From: Eshraghiella sp045129695
GTDB lineage: Bacteria > Bacillota > Clostridia > Lachnospirales > Lachnospiraceae
Direction of reading: 5' to 3'
Assembly (NCBI GenBank): GCA_045129695.1
Contig: JBGVJZ010000005.1
Coordinates: 10,888 to 74,887, forward strand
Length of the DNA: 64,000 nt
In this document: in pieces, positions 1-7,471 of the stretch
How positions within the stretch are numbered: the first letter of the stretch is position 1
Layout of the letters: every line of letters starts with the position of its first letter
The notes under the pieces: model-generated
Database searches by the model: none
The model's input: the letters and a program-made list of their open reading frames with translations, nothing else
What the model was told of the DNA's origin: nothing
Position numbers and translations under genes: made by a program

Positions 1-1
1 G

Positions 2-1003
2 TCAAATCTTGGTTTTGGTTATATTAAGACAGATAAGAGATTTGTATCTAATTACAAAAATGGAGCATGGGACGAGGGAACACTTACAGAGGATGATACC
101 ATCACTATAAGCGAGTGTGCCGGAGTTTTACAGTATGCCCAGACTATATTTGAAGGAATGAAAGCTTATACAACGGAGAAGGGGCAGATTGTAGTATTCA
201 GACCTGACCTCAATGCAGAGAGAATGGAGCAGTCAGCAAAGAGACTGGAGATGCCTGTATTCCCACAGGACAAATTTGTTGAAGCAGTTCTGACAACCGT
301 TAAGGCGAATGTAGCTTATGTACCTCCTTACGGAACAGGTGCAACGCTGTATTTGCGTCCTTATATGTTTGGCTCAGATCCTGTTATTGGAGTTAAGCCG
401 GCTAATGAGTATCAGTTTAGAATTTTCGCAACACCTGTTGGGCCTTATTTTAAGGGTGGAGTTAAGCCTCTTACAATTAAGGTTTCTGATTTCGATCGTG
501 CAGCACCATGTGGTACAGGTAACATTAAGGCAGGTCTTAACTATGCAATGAGTCTTCATGCAATTGTAACTGCTCATAATGAGGGCTTTGATGAGAATAT
601 GTATCTTGATTCAAAGACAAGAACCAAGGTTGAAGAGACAGGCGGAGCTAATTTCTTATTCGTAACTAAGGATAACAAGGTTGTAACACCTAAGTCAGAT
701 TCCATTCTTCCGTCAATAACAAGACGTTCACTTTTGTATGTTGCGAAAGAGTATCTTGGACTTGAGGTTGAAGAGCGGGAGGTTTACTTTGATGAGGTTA
801 AGGAGTTTGCAGAATGCGGACTTTGCGGAACCGCTGCTGTAATCTCACCTGTAGGTAAGATTGTAGATCATGGTAAGGAAATCTGCCTTCCTAGCGGAAT
901 GTCAGATATGGGACCTGTTACCAGGAAATTATATGACACATTAACAGGAATCCAGATGGGACGTCTTGAAGCTCCTGAGGGCTGGATTCGTGTCGTTGAG
1001 TAG
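2..1003 (+). CDS. ilvE: Branched-chain-amino-acid aminotransferase (5' partial)
   Basis: PLP-dependent fold-type IV aminotransferase that interconverts valine, leucine and isoleucine with their 2-oxo acids, using glutamate as amino donor, in the cytoplasm. The frame is open from base 2, and the codons before the ATG at 158 encode the family segment YAQTIFEGMKAY, so that ATG is internal. About ten N-terminal residues probably lie before the window. The PLP lysine sits in GNIKAGLNYA, and the C-terminal half has the glycine-rich CGLCGTAAVISPVG segment that contacts the cofactor phosphate. A 75-residue gene follows after 15 bases, probably in the same transcript. The promoter is outside the window. 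Confidence 0.95.
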   Translation, partial: SNLGFGYIKTDKRFVSNYKNGAWDEGTLTEDDTITISECAGVLQYAQTIFEGMKAYTTEKGQIVVFRPDLNAERMEQSAKRLEMPVFPQDKFVEAVLTTVKANVAYVPPYGTGATLYLRPYMFGSDPVIGVKPANEYQFRIFATPVGPYFKGGVKPLTIKVSDFDRAAPCGTGNIKAGLNYAMSLHAIVTAHNEGFDENMYLDSKTRTKVEETGGANFLFVTKDNKVVTPKSDSILPSITRRSLLYVAKEYLGLEVEEREVYFDEVKEFAECGLCGTAAVISPVGKIVDHGKEICLPSGMSDMGPVTRKLYDTLTGIQMGRLEAPEGWIRVVE

Positions 1004-1018
1004 TAGGCAGGTGGTACA

Positions 1019-1246
1019 ATGCTTAATCCTGCACAATTAATGAAATTTAAAAAGAACTGGGAAATTTTTACAGCTAATCATCCTAAGTTTCCTGCTTTTA
1101 TGCAGGCTGCTTCCCAGGGAATGATAGTAGAGGATTCAGTTATTGATATCAGTATTACAGCACCGGACGGACGTAAGATTAGTACTAACATGAAAATAAC
1201 CCAGTCAGATTTGGAATTATTTGAAAGTCTGAAAAATATGAAATGA
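1019..1246 (+). CDS. Small conserved hypothetical protein
   Basis: 75-residue soluble protein that I do not recognise by function. It has a basic N-terminus (MLNPAQLMKFKKNW), no signal peptide or membrane segment, and a central pattern DGRKISTNMKIT that reads like a small beta-rich fold. The start follows the ilvE stop by 15 bases, with a GGTGG-type ribosome binding site just upstream. A strong terminator directly after the stop suggests it is the last gene of an ilvE transcript. Codon use resembles that of its neighbours, which favours a real gene. Confidence 0.7.
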   Translation: MLNPAQLMKFKKNWEIFTANHPKFPAFMQAASQGMIVEDSVIDISITAPDGRKISTNMKITQSDLELFESLKNMK

Positions 1247-1250
1247 AAAT

Positions 1251-1294
1251 GGGGACGGCTGCAAAAATAATATTTTGCAACCGTCCCCTCTTTT
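1251..1294. terminator. Terminator between ilvE unit and capA-like gene
   Basis: 16-bp stem with one G-U pair (arms 1251-1266 and 1273-1288) and a short A/T loop, followed by TCTTTT. It lies between convergent genes and has A-rich sequence on its left, so it could stop transcription from both sides. Confidence 0.85.
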
Positions 1295-1316
1295 GAGTAT
1301 TATCTGTAGGTATTTA

Positions 1317-2558
1317 TTAATAATCTGCCAAATCAGGACAAATCTGTTCGGCAAGTGCTTTTAATCCCTCTACGGTAAAAGGATAATTCTTGTTAATATT
1401 CATGTATTTCTCTCCAGGCTCAACAAGAATAGCATGCTGCGATGCCAGTTCATTGGTATAGTCATCAAGAAAATAAGTGGTTACCTGGGTACGTCCCGGT
1501 GTGTAATGTGTTACAAGGAAATCCATATCATAATCAGATATATAGGTTCCGCTTGAATCCTTGGTAATGCTTACATCTGCCATACCGCCTAACATACTGT
1601 AGTTATAGTACTGAATTGAAACAAAATTGCCAAGTGAATAGTATACCAGAGTCTTATTGCCGTCCTTGCCTTCAACCCATTCAACAGGTTCTACAACATG
1701 CGGATGTGTACCTATAACAAGGTCTGCACCATTATCGGCAAAGAGCTGGGCCCATTCCTGCTGCTCCTCTGTTTCTTCAAGAACATATTCTGTTCCCCAG
1801 TGAGGAAACACAATTACAAAATCTGCAAGCTCGTTGGCACGCGCAATATCAGAAGCAACCTCAGCTTTGGTATATTTGTTCATTAAATCAACCAGATAAG
1901 GCATATCTGTTGGAAGATTAAAACCATTAAGACTGTAGGTGTAGTTGAGTAATGCAACACTGATACCATTAATATCCTTAATAACAATATTGTCGGCATG
2001 CTCCTGGGATCCGTGAATTCCAAGATATGTAAAACCGGGATAGTTGGTTTCCCAGAAATCAATTGTGTTAAGTATGCCGCTTGCATGCTGGTCAATTGCG
2101 TGATTTGTTGCAAAAAGAACTGTGTCAAACCCTGCATTAACTAATGCATGACCTAATTCATCGCGAACATTAAAATGAGGATAACCAAGAAGGCCTATTT
2201 CATTGCCACCAAAAATTACTTCTTCGTTAACAACCGCCATGTCTGCTTCCTTAATGGAATCCTTAACATTGGCAAAAAGATAGTCATAATTATATGATCC
2301 GTCTGCCTGTACTGCCGGCATGCTTGCGCCTGCATGCATAAGCATATCACCGATAGCTTTTATAGAAATGGTAACAGGTTCAACCTTGGCAATCACAGAT
2401 TCTGTCTCAGATGTGGTTTCTGTCTGTGACTGGCTTTCTGTAGTGGATTGATTTGTGGCATTGACATTGGTTTCACTAGTGTCGCCATTACAGCCGGAAA
2501 AAAATACAGTTGACAAAATTGATATGAGTGTCAGGGAAATTATTGCTCTGTGTTTCAT
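1317..2558 (-). CDS. CapA family lipoprotein (PGA_cap metallophosphatase-like)
   Basis: 413-residue lipoprotein. The N-terminus is a signal peptide ending in lipobox FSGC (Cys23), followed by a Ser/Thr/Glu-rich linker to about residue 65 and then a CapA/PgsA domain of the calcineurin-like phosphoesterase type. Visible family motifs are IGDMLMH, VVNEE, FATNHAIDQ, FPHWGTEY and IGTHPHVVEP. CapA-type proteins take part in poly-gamma-glutamate or capsule export and anchoring. No capB/capC neighbours are present here, so the substrate is unknown and a general surface metallophosphatase is equally possible. It is transcribed alone from a good promoter at 2591-2619. The ribosome binding site AGGAGA precedes the start. 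Confidence 0.85.
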   Translation of the reverse strand: MKHRAIISLTLISILSTVFFSGCNGDTSETNVNATNQSTTESQSQTETTSETESVIAKVEPVTISIKAIGDMLMHAGASMPAVQADGSYNYDYLFANVKDSIKEADMAVVNEEVIFGGNEIGLLGYPHFNVRDELGHALVNAGFDTVLFATNHAIDQHASGILNTIDFWETNYPGFTYLGIHGSQEHADNIVIKDINGISVALLNYTYSLNGFNLPTDMPYLVDLMNKYTKAEVASDIARANELADFVIVFPHWGTEYVLEETEEQQEWAQLFADNGADLVIGTHPHVVEPVEWVEGKDGNKTLVYYSLGNFVSIQYYNYSMLGGMADVSITKDSSGTYISDYDMDFLVTHYTPGRTQVTTYFLDDYTNELASQHAILVEPGEKYMNINKNYPFTVEGLKALAEQICPDLADY

Positions 2559-2590
2559 TTGTTAATCTCCTATAAAAATTTATTTTCTTT

Positions 2591-2619
2591 ATTATACAAT
2601 TAATATTTTATTTATGCAA
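2591..2619 (-). promoter_or_regulatory. Promoter of capA-like gene
   Basis: On the minus strand TTGCAT (2614-2619), a 17-base spacer, then TATAAT (2591-2596), about 32 bases before the capA-like start codon. Confidence 0.75.
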
Positions 2620-2642
2620 ACCTTTAGTTAGTAAGACCTTTA

Positions 2643-2671
2643 TTGACAAATGAAAAATCTGCTGTTAACAT
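2643..2671 (+). promoter_or_regulatory. Promoter of glnA
   Basis: TTGACA at 2643-2648, a 17-base spacer and TAACAT at 2666-2671. The -10 is weak, which would fit a gene needing activation or fine control. No GlnR-type operator was recognised. Confidence 0.55.
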
Positions 2672-2705
2672 ACAAAATAGATTTAAATTTAGGAGGTAGC
2701 TTGTG

Positions 2706-4043
2706 ATGGCTCATTATTCAAAGGAAGACGTTATGAGAATGGTTGAGGAGAATGATATTGATTTTATTCGCCTTCAATTTACGGATATTTTCGGAATACT
2801 TAAAAATATTGCTATTCCAAAGACACAGTTAGAAAAAGCATTGAATAATCAGATGATGTTTGACGGTTCATCAATAGACGGATTTGCGCGTATCGAAGAG
2901 TCAGATATGTATCTTAGACCTGATTTGGACAGCTTTGTTGTTTTTCCATGGTCTAAGGAAAGCGGAACAGGTAATGTTGCCAGATTAATCTGTGATGTTT
3001 ACAAAACTGACGGAACACCGTTTGAAGGTGATCCAAGATATATATTGAAGAAAGCTGTTGATGAGGCTGCTAAGATGGGCTATAAGTTCAATGTTGGTCC
3101 GGAATGTGAGTTCTTCTTATTTAATCTTGATGAGGATGGCGCTCCTACTACCAACTCTAACGAGAGAGCCGGATATTTTGATTTAGGACCTAATGACTTA
3201 GGTGAGAATTCAAGAAAAGATATGGTTCTTACCCTTGAAGAGATGGGCTTCGATATTGAGGCTGCCCATCATGAATGTGCACCTGCACAGCATGAGATAG
3301 ATTTCAAATATGGTGAAGCCGTTACAACAGCAGATTCAATTATGACCTTAAAGCTTGCTGTTAAGACTATTGCACAGAAGCATGGTCTTCATGCTACATT
3401 TATGCCTAAGCCAAAGGCGTTCATGGCAGGCTCGGGAATGCATATCAATATGTCACTTGAAAAGGACGGACAGAATGTTTTCTATAATCCTGATAATGAA
3501 GACGGATTAAGCGAAGAGGCATATTATTTTATTGCAGGTCTTATGAAGCATATTAACGGTATTGTTGCAATTACCAATCCGTTAGTTAATTCATACAAAA
3601 GACTTGTTCCGGGTTATGAAGCACCTGTATATATTGCATGGTCAGCTAAGAACAGAAGTCCGTTAATCCGTATTCCGGCTGCAAGAGGTAAGGGTACAAG
3701 AGTTGAGCTTCGTAATCCTGACCCATCAGCCAATCCATATCTTGCAATGGCTGTATGTCTTATGGCGGGTCTTGATGGAATTAAGAACAGGCTTGAGCTT
3801 TGCAACAGCGTGGATGCCAATATCTATGAGATGAGCAAGAAGGAGAAGAAAGAAAGAGGTATTGAAAGCCTTCCGGAGACACTTTATGACGCAGTTAAAC
3901 AGATGGAGAAGGATGAGGTTGTTATCAATACACTTGGTGAGGAGACAGCAGAGAAATATATCAGAGCCAAGAAAAAAGAATGGGCTGATTACAAGGTTAC
4001 GGTAAGTGATTGGGAGATTGGAGAATATCTCTACAAATACTAA
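2706..4043 (+). CDS. glnA: Glutamine synthetase, type I
   Basis: ATP-dependent ligation of ammonia to glutamate; a cytoplasmic dodecamer in this family. The 445-residue length matches the Gram-positive GSI-alpha class, which lacks the adenylylation-controlled insert. Visible family segments are FDGSSIDGF, GPECEFFLF (metal-binding Glu), GSGMHINMSL, and NRSPLIRIP with NPDPSANPYLA near the glutamate and ATP sites. Two starts are possible: GTG at 2703 and ATG at 2706. AGGAGG at 2691-2696 is 9 bases from the ATG, which I prefer. The gene stands alone between its own promoter and a long hairpin. Confidence 0.97.
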   Translation: MAHYSKEDVMRMVEENDIDFIRLQFTDIFGILKNIAIPKTQLEKALNNQMMFDGSSIDGFARIEESDMYLRPDLDSFVVFPWSKESGTGNVARLICDVYKTDGTPFEGDPRYILKKAVDEAAKMGYKFNVGPECEFFLFNLDEDGAPTTNSNERAGYFDLGPNDLGENSRKDMVLTLEEMGFDIEAAHHECAPAQHEIDFKYGEAVTTADSIMTLKLAVKTIAQKHGLHATFMPKPKAFMAGSGMHINMSLEKDGQNVFYNPDNEDGLSEEAYYFIAGLMKHINGIVAITNPLVNSYKRLVPGYEAPVYIAWSAKNRSPLIRIPAARGKGTRVELRNPDPSANPYLAMAVCLMAGLDGIKNRLELCNSVDANIYEMSKKEKKERGIESLPETLYDAVKQMEKDEVVINTLGEETAEKYIRAKKKEWADYKVTVSDWEIGEYLYKY

Positions 4044-4053
4044 AAATAAAACG

Positions 4054-4098
4054 ATAGTCACTTTAAACGACATGCTTTCGCTCGTTTGGGGTGGCTAT
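4054..4098 (+). terminator. Long hairpin after glnA
   Basis: Arms 4054-4070 and 4082-4098 pair over 17 bp in RNA, but four of the pairs are U-G wobbles. The hairpin is followed only by TGTTATT, so it is a weak intrinsic terminator or an RNA-processing/attenuation structure between glnA and the MATE gene. Confidence 0.5.
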
Positions 4099-4133
4099 TG
4101 TTATTAGCAAGTCAGAAAAAAGAGGTATACAAC

Positions 4134-5501
4134 ATGGATCAGACAAAAGATGTTTTTACGGGACGTTCAATACCGTCTGTAATTGCAAAATTTGCAGTTC
4201 CAACTGTTTTAAGCCAGTTGGTTACTCTATTATATAATCTCGCAGATACTTTTTTCGTCGGACGAACCAATATTCCGTCCCAGGTGGCGGCGTTAACACT
4301 TAGCTTTCCTATTTTTATGACATTAACTATGGTGGGAAATCTGTTTGGTATCGGAGCGAATAGTTTTATATCCCGTTCACTTGGACAGGGGGAGCGAAAA
4401 GAAGCTTCCAAAGCTTCAACCTTTGCTTTTTATGGCGCATTGATGGGTGTATTTGTAATAATGCTTGTCCTGTTTATTTTCATGACACCGATATTAACCG
4501 CTATAGGTGCTAAAACACCGGAGACCTTTCAGGCAACCGGAGAGTACCTCAAATGGACTGTTATTTATGGTGGTATTCCTACGGTTGCGGCACTGATGCT
4601 CGGACATCTTATCCGGGCAGAGGGGAATATCAAACAGGCAAGTATTGGAATGGCTATAGGTGGTATTCTTAATATTGCATTGGATGCAGTTTTTGTACCA
4701 GTTCTTGGAATGGGTGCAAAGGGTGCGGCGATTGCTACCTTCATTTCAAATGTTGTAGCCTTCTTATATTTGTTTATGATAATTATTCGTTCAAAGAATA
4801 GTGTCGTAGTACTTAATCCCACAAAATTAAGATTTAAATCAAAAATCATTAAGCAGGTTATTCTGGTAGGAATTCCCGCTGCTGCAATAATAGTTCTTGG
4901 CAGCAGTGCAAATATGATTCTTACACATTTTATGTCAGAGTATGGAGATGTTTCAATTGCAGCATTTGGTATCGTGCAGAAAATAGGAACCATTGCAATT
5001 CAGATAACAGTCGGACTTTCACAGGGAATTATGCCGCTTTTAGGATATTGTTTTGGTTCAGGCGATATAAAGCGTTTGAAAGAGATTAGTAAATTCTCTT
5101 TTTGGATTCTTGGATGTTATGCAGCATTGTGCATTATTGTTGTGGAAATCTTTGCTGAGCCGTTAATTAATCTTTTTATATCCGAGCCGTCAACAGTTGA
5201 GAAGGGTATACTTTTCCTCCGTATCTGGTTTTTGTGTGCGCCGGGAATGTGTTTTACAAATCTTTTCAGCAGTATTTTTCAGGCGATGGGCAAGTGGTTA
5301 CAGTCATTGTTGCTGTCAATTGTCCGTCAGGCAGGGTTACTTTTTCCGTTGTTAGTTATTTTGAATACATATGTTGGTGAAAAAGGACTTGTATGTGCAC
5401 AGCCGGTCTCAGACAGTATAACACTTGTGTTGGGTATAATTTTGTACTCGTTGATAATGAAAAAGTATAAATTGGGGTTTAGTGAATTAAAAAAGCTGTA
5501 A
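4134..5501 (+). CDS. MATE family efflux transporter
   Basis: 455-residue polytopic inner-membrane protein with about 12 transmembrane helices in two homologous halves, of the DinF/NorM type. It should export drugs or other organic compounds in exchange for Na+ or H+. The N-terminus VFTGRSIPSVIAKFAVPTVL and the second-half counterpart KIIKQVILVGIPAA are characteristic of the family. The frame extends upstream to a TTG at 4086, but AGAGG sits just before ATG 4134 and the MDQTKD start fits the family. A hairpin separates it from glnA, and I see no dedicated promoter. Confidence 0.88.
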   Translation: MDQTKDVFTGRSIPSVIAKFAVPTVLSQLVTLLYNLADTFFVGRTNIPSQVAALTLSFPIFMTLTMVGNLFGIGANSFISRSLGQGERKEASKASTFAFYGALMGVFVIMLVLFIFMTPILTAIGAKTPETFQATGEYLKWTVIYGGIPTVAALMLGHLIRAEGNIKQASIGMAIGGILNIALDAVFVPVLGMGAKGAAIATFISNVVAFLYLFMIIIRSKNSVVVLNPTKLRFKSKIIKQVILVGIPAAAIIVLGSSANMILTHFMSEYGDVSIAAFGIVQKIGTIAIQITVGLSQGIMPLLGYCFGSGDIKRLKEISKFSFWILGCYAALCIIVVEIFAEPLINLFISEPSTVEKGILFLRIWFLCAPGMCFTNLFSSIFQAMGKWLQSLLLSIVRQAGLLFPLLVILNTYVGEKGLVCAQPVSDSITLVLGIILYSLIMKKYKLGFSELKKL

Positions 5502-5580
5502 TGATGTTTCGCAGAATATTTTACGGGCATTAGCCCTGCAACATTTAATTCAATTAGCCCTGCAGACAGCCTCACAACCT

Positions 5581-5880
5581 TCAGCCGCTTATTGAAGGAA
5601 GGTTTCCAAGGTTATTGTCTTCGGTACCATCGGGTAATGATTTCAGGTATTCCGTATTCTTACGGTGTGCAACTCCGACACCCTGAATTTCTCCTGCTTT
5701 AGCCATAGCAACGCCTTGCTCTTTGGAAACAGTGGAGCCGTCTGACAGCTGATAGCCGGTAATACGTCCGCCTGATTTAACTAATGCCACAATTTTCTTT
5801 GCATTTGCCTTGGGAACCGGAACTTCATCAAGAGCAGCATAGGCAAGTTCTGAACCGAGGTTATTTTCATTTATATTCAT
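5581..5880 (-). CDS. DUF3892 domain protein
   Basis: 99-residue soluble protein carrying the DUF3892 pattern: IVALVKSGGRITGYQLSDG, then SKEQGVAMAKAGEIQGVGVAHRKNTEYLKSLPDG. The function of the family is unknown. The frame is open further upstream, but GGGAGAA directly precedes ATG 5880 and the region beyond that does not look coding, so the short form is used. It ends convergently with the MATE gene across about 80 bases that contain two copies of an ATTAGCCCTGCA direct repeat. Confidence 0.8.
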   Translation of the reverse strand: MNINENNLGSELAYAALDEVPVPKANAKKIVALVKSGGRITGYQLSDGSTVSKEQGVAMAKAGEIQGVGVAHRKNTEYLKSLPDGTEDNNLGNLPSISG

Positions 5881-5937
5881 TTTTTTCTCCCTTATATTAT
5901 TAATTGTTTTTATAGTATCTGTGAAAATTAAAATAAT

Positions 5938-6159
5938 ATGCAAAGAGTGTCTTATTATTGGATATCCCTTATACATGATATTCAGAAGCAGTTTGAAGCA
6001 TTTAAGCCACTTGAAGAGGGTATACAAACGGATATGCGAATCAATTCTGCATTTATTGAATTATGTCTGGAGTATGAAAAAATAAATTATGAAAGAATTT
6101 TATATAATGATTCAAAAGAAAATGATGAAACAGAAATGACACCGGTTGCGGAATATTGA
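5938..6159 (+). CDS. Possible small protein or gene remnant
   Basis: 73-codon frame rich in Glu, Lys and Ile, with plausible helical content around FIELCLEYEKINYERILYND. There is no convincing ribosome binding site before the ATG, and nothing in it is recognisable. It could be a short gene or the decayed end of a larger one. It lies divergent from the DUF3892 gene. Confidence 0.25.
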   Translation: MQRVSYYWISLIHDIQKQFEAFKPLEEGIQTDMRINSAFIELCLEYEKINYERILYNDSKENDETEMTPVAEY

Positions 6160-6177
6160 ATTAAATAATAAAGAAAC

Positions 6178-6206
6178 TTGTTTTTTAAGAATTTAAGTGT
6201 CATAAT
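6178..6206 (+). promoter_or_regulatory. Promoter of dapF
   Basis: TTGTTT (6178-6183), 17-base spacer, CATAAT (6201-6206), 45 bases before the dapF start codon. AAAGGA then provides the ribosome binding site. Confidence 0.6.
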
Positions 6207-6251
6207 ATCGACATGATTATAAAATAAACAGCGAAAGGATTTAAATATATT

Positions 6252-7082
6252 ATGAAATTTACTAAAATGCATGGAATCGGCAATGATTATGTATATGTTA
6301 ACTGTTTAGAGGAGACTGTGGCTAATCCGTCGGAAACTGCCATTGAGGTAAGTGACAGACACAAGGGAATCGGTTCAGACGGACTTGTTCTGATTAAATC
6401 ATCTGAAATTGCTGATTTTACAATGGAAATGTATAATGCAGACGGCTCGCAGAGTCAGATGTGTGGCAATGCAATCCGATGTGTCGGCAAATATGTATAT
6501 GAAGCAGGGTATACCGATAAGACAGACATATCTATTGAAACCCTCGCCGGAATTAAATATCTGAAGCTTACGATTGAGAACGGGAAGGTAACAATTGTAA
6601 GAGTTAATATGGGTGCACCAATCCTCATACCGGCACAGATACCTGTTAACCTTGACGGTGACACAGTAGTTAACCGTCCTGTTGTAATCGGCGATAAGGA
6701 ATATAACATTACCTGTGTATCAATGGGTAATCCGCATTGTATTACATATATGGATGATGTATTGAATCTTGATATTGAAAAGATTGGACCGATTTTCGAG
6801 AACAGCCCTGTGTTCCCTGAAAGAGTGAATGCTGAGTTTGTTAAGGTTATTGACAGAGACACTCTTCAGATGAGAGTGTGGGAGAGAGGCTCCGGTGAAA
6901 CAATGGCCTGCGGAACAGGTGCATGCGCAGTTGCAGTTGCTTCAATTCTTAACGGACTTTGTAATGATACCGTTACACTTAAGCTTCTTGGCGGAGACCT
7001 GCAGATTACATGGGACAGAGAAGCTGATGTTGTGTATATGACCGGAAGTGCAACAACTGTCTTTACGGGTGAGTGGCTGTAA
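6252..7082 (+). CDS. dapF: Diaminopimelate epimerase
   Basis: Converts LL- to meso-diaminopimelate, the last step before peptidoglycan cross-linking units and lysine. It is a cofactor-independent two-base enzyme. Both catalytic cysteines are visible: MCGNAIRC (Cys71) and GSGETMACGTGACA (about residue 219). The N-terminal KMHGIGNDYVYV motif fixes the start. The 276-residue length is normal. It is monocistronic between its own promoter and the T-box leader of aspS. Confidence 0.96.
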   Translation: MKFTKMHGIGNDYVYVNCLEETVANPSETAIEVSDRHKGIGSDGLVLIKSSEIADFTMEMYNADGSQSQMCGNAIRCVGKYVYEAGYTDKTDISIETLAGIKYLKLTIENGKVTIVRVNMGAPILIPAQIPVNLDGDTVVNRPVVIGDKEYNITCVSMGNPHCITYMDDVLNLDIEKIGPIFENSPVFPERVNAEFVKVIDRDTLQMRVWERGSGETMACGTGACAVAVASILNGLCNDTVTLKLLGGDLQITWDREADVVYMTGSATTVFTGEWL

Positions 7083-7110
7083 GATATATGGTTTCTATTG
7101 AAATCCCCCC

Positions 7111-7139
7111 TTGCATTTCATGATTATATTTGCTATAAT
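7111..7139 (+). promoter_or_regulatory. Promoter of aspS-gatCAB operon
   Basis: TTGCAT (7111-7116), 17-base spacer, perfect TATAAT (7134-7139). Transcription should start near 7146, at the beginning of the T-box leader. Confidence 0.8.
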
Positions 7140-7145
7140 AACACA

Positions 7146-7420
7146 TTATTGGATAAAGGCATGGAATGAGACTCGAACTCATGGAACCCGACAGGAAGAG
7201 GTCATCGCCGACTGAGAGTGACTTCAGGTGGAACGGAGCAAGGGAACACTCAGGAGCTGATACATCGAGAGCATATGCAGGTAGGTGTGTACGTGGTACG
7301 CGTTAAGTACTTAGAGTTGGAGTATTTATATAATACTCAATGCGGGTGGTACCGCGGATAATTTGTAATTATTCGTCCCGGAATACATGAAGTGTGTATT
7401 CCGGGATTTTTTGTTTTTTT
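7146..7420 (+). ncRNA. T-box leader of aspS-gatCAB
   Basis: The roughly 275-base untranslated leader contains the conserved T-box element GGGTGGTACCGCGG (about 7343-7356). It is followed by a terminator with an 11-bp stem (7377-7387 with 7395-7405) and a long T tract. Uncharged tRNA binding should favour the antiterminator and turn on the operon. The specifier is not certain: GAC (Asp) occurs at 7190-7192, and GAAC, which holds overlapping Glu (GAA) and Asn (AAC) codons, occurs at 7175, 7184, 7231 and 7244. Confidence 0.92.
7377..7420 (+). terminator. T-box-controlled terminator before aspS
   Basis: GC-rich 11-bp stem with a 7-base loop, then 13 of 14 bases T. It is mutually exclusive with the T-box antiterminator. 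Confidence 0.88.
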
Positions 7421-7471
7421 TAGTTGGAAACGCACTTATGCAAATAGGAATTTTTAGAAGGAGATTGGAAA

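Noticed and set aside
158..1003. ilvE starting at the internal ATG 158
   Set aside because: The same frame is open from base 2 and encodes conserved aminotransferase sequence upstream, so the gene is only cut by the window edge.
3726..4073. 115-codon minus-strand frame over the end of glnA
   Set aside because: It is the antisense shadow of a well-conserved gene, with no ribosome binding site and an implausible composition.
6455..6862. 135-codon minus-strand frame inside dapF
   Set aside because: Antisense shadow of the dapF coding sequence; no start signals.
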